5,231 nucleotides of DNA, taken from Bacteroidia bacterium (lineage in GTDB: Bacteria; Bacteroidota; Bacteroidia; SpSt-205). Positions 1 to 5,231 of this stretch are shown here, in pieces. Under the pieces are notes generated by a model. That model saw nothing but the letters and a program-made list of their open reading frames with translations. It was not told the origin of the DNA and did no database searches. The position numbers and the translations under genes were made by a program. The stretch lies in NCBI GenBank assembly GCA_025060275.1, contig JANXCJ010000138.1:1-5231 (forward strand), in the 5' to 3' direction. Numbering within the stretch: the stretch's first letter is position 1; every line of letters starts with the position of its first letter.

Positions 1-32
1 CCTCTCAGTCCCTCTGCCACGCCGAGGATAGA

Positions 33-821
33 CTAAGCAACCTCCGAGTAAGATTGAGGTAGAGAATACCGCTGCGTACTGTGTCCCGGTCCCTTACCCC
101 ATATTCCCCCTGAATAAACCGCTAAAGAAGCATGAGCACGCTGATAATCATCCATGCGTGAATTCACCGTAAGCTCTCCCTTCCAGTACATAAGCAGACG
201 CTGCTGCCATATCCGAGCGCGAGGCGCCACTAAGAATAGCATTCCGACTACCCCCAATCCTATCAGCCCTATTCTAATAAAGAGACGAAAAGGCAGCCCT
301 CCTATGTATAGGAAAGCAAGGCTAATAAAAAGTAAAAGCAGTCCATTACTGAGGTTTAGCGGAGCGATCAGCAAAAAAGAGAGAGCAATTCGCCAAAGGA
401 GGGGAACTAATCCGCTCCAGCTCTTAAGCCTCTCAGGAGCTGCAGCCATGCGATAGGCTAATAGCCCCAGCAAGGCAAAACGTGTCAGCTCAGAAGGTTG
501 CAGCGAAATTCCTCCCACATAAATCCAGCGCTGCGCACCTTGCCCCCGAAAAAATACATAGAGTAATAGCCCAATACTACCCCACCATATCCATTCAAAA
601 ATGGGACCCCACCTCCTATAATCACTAAGGTGGATAAGATAAGCAAGAAAAAGAGCCATTAGAAATGTAAGTCCATGTTTGACTAGGTAGTACTCAGGCA
701 TTTCAGGATGATAACGGAATACTAGTCCCACCGTAGCACTATACACTACTAAAAGCCCCACTAATCCCAATACCACAGCTACGATCCATAAAACTTTGTC
801 CCCCTTCAATACCACTCCCAT
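33..821 (-). CDS. ftsW: FtsW, SEDS-family septal peptidoglycan polymerase, prematurely terminated
   Basis: FtsW is the membrane glycan polymerase of the divisome that extends septal peptidoglycan from lipid II together with a class B penicillin-binding protein. The 262-residue product starts MGVVLKGDKVLW, the usual Bacteroidota FtsW beginning, followed by a first membrane helix at about 10-29 and further hydrophobic segments near 50-65, 77-92, 113-125, 143-175 and 181-199. SEDS motifs are GAQRWI (95-100), QPSE (108-111), DDYQ (224-227), GGIWGKGPG (238-246) and LPQSYSE (254-260). I chose the ATG at 821. An in-frame TTG at 878 would add 19 non-family residues and would lie upstream of the promoter box. 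The reading frame ends at a TAG within the motif equivalent to E. coli TDFIFAIIGEE, where catalytic Asp297 aligns with Glu260. Similarity resumes beyond the stop (SILGVAEGLR). Family members have roughly 380-400 residues, so about a third is missing: a nonsense mutation or a sequence error near the edge. RodA is the alternative, but the N-terminus favours FtsW. Confidence 0.85.
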   Translation of the reverse strand: MGVVLKGDKVLWIVAVVLGLVGLLVVYSATVGLVFRYHPEMPEYYLVKHGLTFLMALFLAYLIHLSDYRRWGPIFEWIWWGSIGLLLYVFFRGQGAQRWIYVGGISLQPSELTRFALLGLLAYRMAAAPERLKSWSGLVPLLWRIALSFLLIAPLNLSNGLLLLFISLAFLYIGGLPFRLFIRIGLIGLGVVGMLFLVAPRARIWQQRLLMYWKGELTVNSRMDDYQRAHASLAVYSGGIWGKGPGHSTQRYSLPQSYSEVA

Positions 822-825
822 CTCA

Positions 826-833
826 CAAAAGTA
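826..833 (-). promoter_or_regulatory. -7 promoter box of ftsW
   Basis: On the minus strand this reads TACTTTTG, an exact match to the Bacteroidota sigma-factor -7 consensus TAnnTTTG. Only four bases (TGAG) lie between it and the ATG at 821, so the transcript would begin at or almost at the start codon. I see no clear -33 TTG element at the expected distance. A GAGGGG run lies just upstream of the box (13 bases before the ATG), but it would probably not be in the mRNA. The assignment rests on consensus match and position only. Confidence 0.5.
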
Positions 834-918
834 TCCCCTCTCAATACTGCCTACATCCCCTTGTGGATACTTGCCCAACTCTAACAGGATAAAGTGGATG
901 TTTTCTGTGGGGGCACGC

Positions 919-926
919 TAACTTCG
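919..926 (+). promoter_or_regulatory. -7 promoter box of the glycosyltransferase gene
   Basis: TAACTTCG is a one-base variant of the TAnnTTTG consensus. The 9-mer TAACTTCGC occurs again just upstream of the tRNA gene at 4009-4017, which supports its being a real promoter element in this genome. Four bases separate it from the GTG start at 931. A T-rich GTTTTC stretch 14-19 bases upstream may stand in for the -33 element. The box sits inside a small inverted arrangement (CTAA-CTTCGC-TTAG, 918-931). Confidence 0.5.
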
Positions 927-930
927 CTTA

Positions 931-1947
931 GTGCCTCCTGTATATGTAGTTATTTTAGCCCACGGAGGGCAAGTATGGTTAGAGCGCTTCTTGCCCAGTG
1001 TGCTTCATACCAACTACCCTAATTTTACCATCTGGCTCCTTGACAATGCAAGCCAACCTTCATTAGTAGAATGGTCGCAACTTAACTTTCCCACCCTAAG
1101 AGTCATCAGATATGAGAAAAATGAAGGCTACGCGGGTGCTTATCAGAGATTCTTCAGTGCTCATGGTAAGGAGGTGCCCTATATAGCCCTCTTAAATAGT
1201 GACATAGAAGTTACACCCAGTTGGCTACAACCCTTAATAGACCAAATGGAACGTATCCCACGCTTAGCTGCGATACAGCCCAAGATACTTTCATGGAAAG
1301 ATAGAGCAGCTTTTGAATATGCAGGTGCTGCGGGGGGATTCCTTGACTCATGGGGTTATCCCATTTGTCGCGGACGCGGAGAAAAAGATAAAGGGCAATA
1401 CGATAAAGCCTCCAGAATATTCTGGGTCAGCGGAGCAGCATGCGTAATACGAACTGCAGCTATCTGGGAGACCCAAGGGGGACTCCTCTTCAAACCCTAT
1501 TATTTCATGCATATGGAAGAGATAGACCTTTGCTGGCGATTGCAAAGAGCAGGTTACTGGATAGGTTACGAGCCCAATAGTGTAGTTTATCATGTCGGTG
1601 GAGCTTCGCTTGCTTCTCACAACCCACAGAAGGTTTACTTCAATTTTCGTAATAGTCTATACCTCCTGTGGGAGAACCTCAGCGGATGGGAGAAAAAAAG
1701 TTTCCTTCTTCGTCGCCTTTTACTAGATGCACCTGCTGCAATATATCTATTATTCAAGGGAGGTTTCCCCCATTTCTGGGCCGTCATAAAAGCCCACCGG
1801 GATTTCTTTAGGAGAATTATTCGCGGGACCAGAGAAGCCTCACTCCTACCCAGCCTCCCTTCCACTCCATACAAGTCCCTAGAAGGTGTCGCAAAGGGCA
1901 GTTATTACATAGGAACTGTTGAATACCCTTGGCTACCCCTTTCCTAA
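931..1947 (+). CDS. Glycosyltransferase family 2 (GT-A fold)
   Basis: The 338-residue product is a nucleotide-sugar-dependent transferase of the rhamnosyltransferase-like GT2 group, expected at the inner face of the cytoplasmic membrane in cell-surface polysaccharide assembly. The Rossmann-like start VYVVILAHGG (4-13) is followed by DNAS (38-41), NEGYAGAY (64-71), the metal-binding DXD-type motif NSD (89-91), the acceptor/catalytic segment FMHMEEIDLCWRL (192-204) and YHVGGASL (220-227), then NFRNSLYLL (238-246). No membrane anchor is evident, although 268-285 is hydrophobic. The start is GTG at 931: a TAA stop lies in frame at 919-921 and no other start codon follows it, so this is the only choice, and it gives the N-terminus typical of the family. 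There is no Shine-Dalgarno. The gene stands alone, divergent from ftsW and convergent with the secreted-protein gene. Sugar donor and acceptor cannot be read from the sequence. Confidence 0.88.
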   Translation: MPPVYVVILAHGGQVWLERFLPSVLHTNYPNFTIWLLDNASQPSLVEWSQLNFPTLRVIRYEKNEGYAGAYQRFFSAHGKEVPYIALLNSDIEVTPSWLQPLIDQMERIPRLAAIQPKILSWKDRAAFEYAGAAGGFLDSWGYPICRGRGEKDKGQYDKASRIFWVSGAACVIRTAAIWETQGGLLFKPYYFMHMEEIDLCWRLQRAGYWIGYEPNSVVYHVGGASLASHNPQKVYFNFRNSLYLLWENLSGWEKKSFLLRRLLLDAPAAIYLLFKGGFPHFWAVIKAHRDFFRRIIRGTREASLLPSLPSTPYKSLEGVAKGSYYIGTVEYPWLPLS

Positions 1948-1972
1948 CTCTTTGACTATTCCATGATTAGGA
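1942..1972. terminator. Weak inverted repeat between convergent genes
   Basis: TCCTAA (1942-1947) and TTAGGA (1967-1972) form a 6-bp inverted repeat with a 19-base loop across the 8-bp gap between the two convergent stop codons (TAA at 1945-1947, TAG complement at 1956-1958). Some bidirectional terminator is expected here because the genes face each other, but the stem is short, AT-rich and lacks a T-run, so it is only a candidate. Confidence 0.15.
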
Positions 1973-3852
1973 GAGATAGACTCTCAACCCCTTCTTCACC
2001 TACTACTTGTAATACATAGACAGCCAAAGGAAGAGACACTTTAAAGACCCTTTGCCTTCCTCTCATATGCTCAAGCAGAACCACATTCCCATGCATATCC
2101 ATAAGCCGAATTATATAGTCTCCATCCTTAGGGCACTCTACCTCAAAGTATCCAGGGGCAGGATTGGGATAAACTTTAAAGGTAGCACGCTTACTCTTCA
2201 GGGATTGAATGACATTTACTCTTATGTAAAGGGTATCCCAATCCTGACAGTAGTTCAGGTATGAATACAGAATAAGTACATACTCTCCTGCCTGTGTAAA
2301 GGGATAGGTGAATGTCCTGCCTGTATCACTAGTTATAGGCACACTTTCACCTTGACGATAAAGATGCCAGACTGCTAAAAAGTTAGACACGGAAGAGACA
2401 GCAGTAAAGCTCTGCTGAGCATATCCTCTTCCTTCTAAAGTATAAGTACTTCCATTCGGATAGAGATTAGTACCTATGTAGAGATCCGCGTAGGCTACTG
2501 GAGTGATTCGGACCATAAGGGTATCCGCTGTGGTGTCTGGGGAACAGTGCCCAGCAGATGGGCTAAATATAGCCCGTACAATAAGCCGATAAGTGCCTGT
2601 ATCAAGAATAGAGAGATTGAAGGAGTAGGTAGGTGTATTTATGTCAGGTAGTAAAGAGTCGTTGATTTGCCATTGATAAGTCAGTGCAGCGGGTGTAGTA
2701 GCATCTATGATGAAAGGCGAAGCACTTTTGCATATCACCGTATCCCGGCCTAAAGTGGGGCGGGGACGAGGCGGCAGGATAGTAAATTCTAAGGTATCAC
2801 GTGTAGTATCATTGCCACAGGCGGGTATAGAAAATATAGCCTCCACGATCACAACGTGCGTATCTAAAGGAAGACTTCCTAAGGGTAGAGAGTAGATAGC
2901 GCCTGTAAAATTCTGCTCAACTCCGTTCAGAAACCACTTGTAACTACTTGCCCCCGGGACAGTAGCATTCAACTGCAGAGAGCCTATAGGCTTGCATAAT
3001 ACTGTATCGGTGCCTAAATCAGGCTTCACAGGGCTGAGGGTTTCCACCCGCACCTCTACTGTATCTGCTGTAGTATCGGGGCATATACTCCCATTAGGGT
3101 TTTTGTAAATACTCCGCACAATAAGCGTGTGAGTACCGACCCCCACCTGAGAAGGGTCTAAGGAAAATGAAGAACCCGTGACAGAATTCACCAGCACATT
3201 ATTCAAAATCCACTGATAGCCTACAGCACCCTGGGAAGTTGAAGAAACATCAAAAAAGTAAGCTGGTGATGAAAGGCATAGTACCATATCTGCACCTAAA
3301 TCAGGCTTCGGGCGGGGAGAACGATAGGCTATTATTTCTATGCGAAATTCACCAGCATCTATCGCACTGGGTCCTTCTACTACGAGCATATACTGCTCCC
3401 CCGCTATGAGAGGCATCGTGTCACCTGAAGGACTCATCCCAAAGCTCTCCCCTGCTATAATCCTAAGTTGAGAGCGAGTAGGAGAAGTGCATGTGGGATC
3501 ATCATCATTTGAGGAGACCTCGCCAGAAGCAGAGACACGATATAAGTGTATGAGAGTGTTAAAGTTTGTGCCTGGATCGCATGTAGTAATCTTTAGAGAG
3601 TCCATACAAACAGGGAGGGTAAAGGTGTAGAACATATCATTTGCCGGAGTACCCGCAGGAGGAGTAAAATCATCTGTAATTCCCGCATCTGCTGTATTAC
3701 CTGAGGCAGAAGCCGTCCAAGTATCCCCACTGGTAGGAGTGAAGGTGAGTGTAATAGGGTCAGAAAGGAGTGTTACCTGAGGATTGCGCCCATATACACC
3801 CCATAAAAATAAAAAAAGATAGGCTGATGAGAGGAACTAATTCTTTCCTCAT
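1956..3852 (-). CDS. Secreted Ig-like repeat protein with T9SS sorting domain; frameshifted after the signal peptide
   Basis: This is a predicted cell-surface or secreted protein exported by Sec and then by the type IX secretion system. Restoring the frame with one net base gives about 631 residues. The ATG at 3852 encodes a signal peptide starting MRKELVPLIS, directly behind a consensus promoter box. The remaining frame is open from 3836 but has no ATG, GTG or TTG until an internal ATG at 3635, which lies mid-domain (PANDMFYTF), so a 559-residue product from there would lack its export signal. Numbered from that Met, residues 1-105 resemble a PPC-type beta domain, 107-377 hold three Ig-like repeats, 378-478 hold another beta-rich domain, and 479-559 are the sorting domain (FKVYPNPAPGYFEV, then DYIIRLMDMHGNVV, then VYVLQVV). 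No enzymatic motif is visible. Adhesion or matrix function is inference only. The lesion may be a real mutation or a sequence error. Confidence 0.82.
1959..2201 (-). other. T9SS type A C-terminal sorting domain
   Basis: The last 81 residues of the secreted protein carry the hallmarks of the Por/T9SS sorting domain: a VYPNP motif, a D/G-rich turn, the strand IIRLMDMHGNVV, then LPLAVYVLQVVGEEG and a final hydrophobic strand SLSLLIM. In known systems this domain is recognised by the T9SS translocon and removed by a PorU-type sortase, often with attachment to anionic lipopolysaccharide. The domain is found almost only in Bacteroidota, which anchors the taxonomic call. Confidence 0.9.
2505..3317 (-). 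repeat. Three tandem Ig-like domain repeats within the secreted protein
   Basis: Three repeats of about 88-94 codons each open with PDLG/PTLG followed by DTVLC-like residues (111-120, 205-214 and 293-302 of the frame starting at 3635) and close with DTT-x-DT plus a beta strand (187-197, 276-286 and 367-377). Each has one Cys near the start (120, 214, 302) and one before the DTT motif (185, 273, 364), spaced 59-65 residues apart, suggesting one disulfide per domain. A W flanked by Y or K (QWIL, KWFL, QWQI) sits mid-domain as in Ig/PKD folds. DNA-level similarity remains: a 15-base string occurs identically at 3013-3027 and 3295-3309. Confidence 0.75.
3760..3852 (-). other. Signal-peptide reading frame of the T9SS protein
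   Basis: Read from the ATG at 3852, this frame gives 30 residues: a basic N-terminus (MRKE), a hydrophobic core (LVPLISLSFFIFMGCI) and a WAQ ending typical of Bacteroidota signal peptidase I sites. It then meets a TGA at 3760-3762. The body of the protein is one base downstream in phase and open from 3836, so the two frames overlap for about 77 bases. Homopolymers that could explain a one-base error are T7 (3811-3817), T5 (3805-3809) and G4 (3799-3802), all read on the minus strand. Confidence 0.65.
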
Positions 3853-3859
3853 AAGAACA

Positions 3860-3867
3860 CAAAGATA
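3860..3867 (-). promoter_or_regulatory. -7 promoter box of the T9SS protein gene
   Basis: On the minus strand this reads TATCTTTG, an exact match to TAnnTTTG, ending seven bases before the ATG at 3852. It supports 3852 as the true start rather than the internal ATG at 3635, and implies a leader of only a few bases. A GTTCTTTT stretch 16-23 bases upstream, lying inside the direct repeat, may serve as the -33 region. Confidence 0.6.
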
Positions 3868-3868
3868 G

Positions 3869-3899
3869 AGTTAACAGTTGATAAAAGAACATGCAACGC
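3869..3899. repeat. 31-bp direct repeat, copy 1
   Basis: This copy is identical to 3936-3966 over 31 bases. It begins AGTTAACAGTTG and ends ACATGCAACGC. It abuts the -7 box of the T9SS protein gene, so on the minus strand it occupies the -33 and upstream region of that promoter. It contains the palindrome GTTAAC. Confidence 0.9.
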
Positions 3900-3935
3900 A
3901 CAACATGGAATGCGCTGGTAGGCAACACGATTATA

Positions 3936-3966
3936 AGTTAACAGTTGATAAAAGAACATGCAACGC
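3936..3966. repeat. 31-bp direct repeat, copy 2
   Basis: This is the second perfect copy, 67 bp from the first with a 36-bp gap. Read on the minus strand, the similarity continues past the perfect part in degenerate form: copy 1 is followed by TATCTTTGTGTT after one extra base, and copy 2 by TATAATCGTGTT (9 of 12 identical). This suggests that a whole promoter segment was duplicated and that this distal -7 box decayed, rather than a stand-alone repeat element. Confidence 0.9.
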
Positions 3967-4008
3967 CCTTATATCTACTCCCCTAAGTTTTTCATAGAGT
4001 TTTTTTGT

Positions 4009-4016
4009 TAACTTCG
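4009..4016 (+). promoter_or_regulatory. -7 promoter box of tRNA-Arg, overlapping a palindrome
   Basis: TAACTTCG is the same octamer found before the glycosyltransferase gene. It ends 12 bases before the mature tRNA 5' end, which allows a short leader for RNase P to remove. A GTTTTTC stretch about 16-22 bases upstream could be the -33 region. The box overlaps the perfect 10-bp palindrome CTTCGCGAAG at 4012-4021. Confidence 0.55.
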
Positions 4017-4028
4017 CGAAGCTGAGGT

Positions 4029-4103
4029 GCACCCGTAGCTCAATTGGATTAGAGCACCAGACTACGGATCTGGCGGTTGGGGGTTCGAATCCTCCCGGGT
4101 GCG
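4029..4103 (+). tRNA. tRNA-Arg (anticodon ACG)
   Basis: A complete cloverleaf can be drawn. The acceptor stem GCACCCG (4029-4035) pairs with CGGGTGC (4096-4102) in seven perfect pairs. The D stem is GCTC (4038-4041) with GAGC (4052-4055), enclosing a loop with GG. The anticodon stem CCAGA/TCTGG surrounds CTACGGA, giving anticodon ACG at 4064-4066. A five-base variable loop follows, then the T stem GGGGG/CCTCC with one G-U pair around TTCGAAT. The discriminator is G at 4103. ACG, with A34 expected to be modified to inosine by TadA, reads CGU, CGC and CGA arginine codons. CCA is not encoded and must be added by a nucleotidyltransferase. No terminator hairpin is visible in the 28 bp before the convergent smc stop. 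Confidence 0.96.
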
Positions 4104-4131
4104 CGCAATTAAACCATAGAGTCAGAGAATA

Positions 4132-5231
4132 TCAGCCTACCCCGCTTACGAGAGCTGCTTCTTGTGTTTTGTTTCGCGCCTCTACGCCGATGACAAGACT
4201 TACCCCTGCCTCTGCCATAGTTACTCCGAGAAGAAAATCACAATAAGACATAGTTATTTTGTTATGAGTAATAACAATCAGGGTAGTTTTATCAGCAAAA
4301 TTTTTGAGGAGCTGCCCAAATTTGTGCGCATTCACATCGTCTAAAGGGGCATCTACTTCATCCATTACACAAAGCGCAGAGGGCTTGACAGCAAGAATCG
4401 CAAAAAGTAAAGCTAAAGCTACTAAGGTTTTTTCCCCACTAGAAAGCTGCTGAAGAGAGAGCGGTCTTTTACCTTTAGGACGAGCAATGATCTCTATTTC
4501 ACTGCTGAGGGGCGACTCCGGCTGTACAAGGGCAAGATCACAAGAGTCCCCCTCATCAAATAGACTCTGAAAAATCTTGATAAATCTCTCGCGTACCTGC
4601 GCAAATGCTTGAAGGAACCGCTTTTGAGCCTCTTGATCTAACTTGTAGATAAGGGATTTTAGCTGCTTAAGAGCATTCTCTATATCAGCCTTCTCACTCA
4701 TCAGTTCTTTTTCTCGCAGGCGAAGTGCATGCAGAGAAGAGGCTGCCTCAAAGTTCAAGTCTCCTAAGGCATTCAGCGCATCTCTTAGCTCTTCCAATCG
4801 TTTCTCTACCTCATTAGTTTTGAGACGAGGCGAAGGAATAGCGGGTAGAATCTCCACAGTGCTTCCCAGCTCAGCCGAGGCTCGCTGCCTCAGAATAGCT
4901 TCTTGCTGGAATAGCTCCATCTGTCGCACCTCTAAACGATTGACCATACTGATTAGCTCTTCCTTCTCCTGAAGCTTGCCCCTCACCCTAACTCGCAGAG
5001 CCTCCAACTCTTGATCTACCTTCTCTTTTTGATAGGACAATTCGTTCATACGAGAGGAAAGTCGGCTCATTATGGGCTCTAATTGAGCTTTCTGAAGAGA
5101 AACTTCATTAAACCGTGTTTGAGTTTTTTGGATTTCTTGATGAAGATATTTCACTTTTTCCTGAACTTTATGCAGGCTCAGCCGTACATCATTCAGTTGA
5201 CTTACTATAAACTTATAATTATTTTGATTTG
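4132..5231 (-). CDS. smc: SMC chromosome condensation ATPase, C-terminal part (5' end outside the window)
   Basis: SMC is the ATPase of the SMC-ScpAB condensin that organises and segregates the chromosome. The frame is open to the right edge, adding about 25 codons upstream of the GTG at 5154, so that GTG is internal and not a start. About 365 residues are visible, against roughly 1,180 for a full SMC. Using 5154 as residue 1, a coiled coil runs to about 195, interrupted near 129-138 by ALGDLNFEAA (the family's conserved post-hinge NP/G-N element). The C-terminal head follows: LFDEGDSCDL (198-207), ABC signature LSSGEKTL (237-244), Walker B LCVMDEVDAPLDD (261-273) and the H-loop ITHNK (295-299). 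The VTMAEAGVSLV segment (311-321) is diagnostic for SMC over RecN or SbcC. The stop is TGA at 4132-4134. The signature has Ser where most SMCs have the first Gly of LSGGEK. A 12-residue polar tail (EARNKT onward) closes the protein. Confidence 0.93.
   Translation of the reverse strand, partial: NQNNYKFIVSQLNDVRLSLHKVQEKVKYLHQEIQKTQTRFNEVSLQKAQLEPIMSRLSSRMNELSYQKEKVDQELEALRVRVRGKLQEKEELISMVNRLEVRQMELFQQEAILRQRASAELGSTVEILPAIPSPRLKTNEVEKRLEELRDALNALGDLNFEAASSLHALRLREKELMSEKADIENALKQLKSLIYKLDQEAQKRFLQAFAQVRERFIKIFQSLFDEGDSCDLALVQPESPLSSEIEIIARPKGKRPLSLQQLSSGEKTLVALALLFAILAVKPSALCVMDEVDAPLDDVNAHKFGQLLKNFADKTTLIVITHNKITMSYCDFLLGVTMAEAGVSLVIGVEARNKTQEAALVSGVG

Noticed and set aside
33..35. TAG reassigned to an amino acid, which would make ftsW read through
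   Set aside because: The secreted protein ends at a TAG exactly where a T9SS sorting domain should end, so TAG acts as a stop in this genome.
861..869. DnaA-box-like TATCCACAA on the minus strand upstream of ftsW, and TTATCAACT in the 31-bp repeats
   Set aside because: The first is a single site without a cluster or AT-rich unwinding region. The second differs from the consensus at two positions. Too little for an origin or a DnaA-regulated promoter.
819..878. TTG at 878 as the ftsW start, adding 19 residues
   Set aside because: The extra residues do not resemble FtsW N-termini, there is no ribosome binding site, and the consensus promoter box lies downstream of 878, right before the ATG at 821.
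1348..1620. Minus-strand open frame opposite the glycosyltransferase, and similar short frames at 154-456, 1635-1874, 2052-2264, 2707-2895 and 4162-4344
   Set aside because: All lie antisense to well-supported genes, have no domain-like composition, and lack promoter boxes at their starts.
1956..3635. ATG at 3635 as the start of the secreted protein
   Set aside because: It falls within a domain (PANDMFYTF) and leaves the T9SS cargo without a signal peptide. The frame continues with family-like sequence 67 codons further upstream.
3869..3966. Two 31-bp repeats with a 36-bp gap, as in a one-spacer CRISPR array
   Set aside because: Sizes fit, but there are only two copies, no cas gene is visible, and the similarity runs on past the repeat into the promoter -7 region on one side. 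A duplicated promoter segment explains it better.

Overview
The window looks like a chromosomal segment of a member of the Bacteroidota. Three observations point there: a secreted protein ending in a type IX secretion (T9SS) C-terminal sorting domain, Bacteroidota-style FtsW and SMC sequences, and -7 promoter boxes close to the phylum consensus TAnnTTTG with no good Shine-Dalgarno sequences at the visible starts. The genes alternate in strand, so almost every one is its own transcription unit, and nothing here forms a recognisable operon.

Layout from left to right. (1) 33-821, minus: ftsW, the septal peptidoglycan polymerase, cut by an in-frame TAG inside the motif that normally carries the catalytic Asp. 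(2) 822-930: a divergent promoter region with one -7 box facing each way. (3) 931-1947, plus: a family 2 glycosyltransferase starting at GTG. (4) 1956-3852, minus: a T9SS cargo protein of about 631 residues with a PPC-like N-terminal domain, three Ig-like repeats and a sorting domain. Its signal peptide lies in a different frame from the rest, so one net frameshift separates them. It converges with the glycosyltransferase across 8 bp. (5) 3853-4028: an intergenic region with the T9SS gene's promoter, a 31-bp perfect direct repeat (67-bp period) and the tRNA promoter. (6) 4029-4103, plus: tRNA-Arg(ACG). (7) 4132 to the right edge, minus: the C-terminal third of the condensin subunit smc.

ftsW, smc and the tRNA are housekeeping genes for cell division, chromosome organisation and translation. 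The glycosyltransferase and the T9SS cargo are envelope or surface genes. I see no defence system, mobile element, toxin-antitoxin pair or new multi-gene system. The most interesting points are small-scale: promoters placed so close to start codons that the mRNAs should be leaderless or nearly so, a partly duplicated promoter upstream of the surface-protein gene, and two gene lesions (an ftsW nonsense codon and a frameshift in the cargo gene) that could be real mutations or sequence errors.
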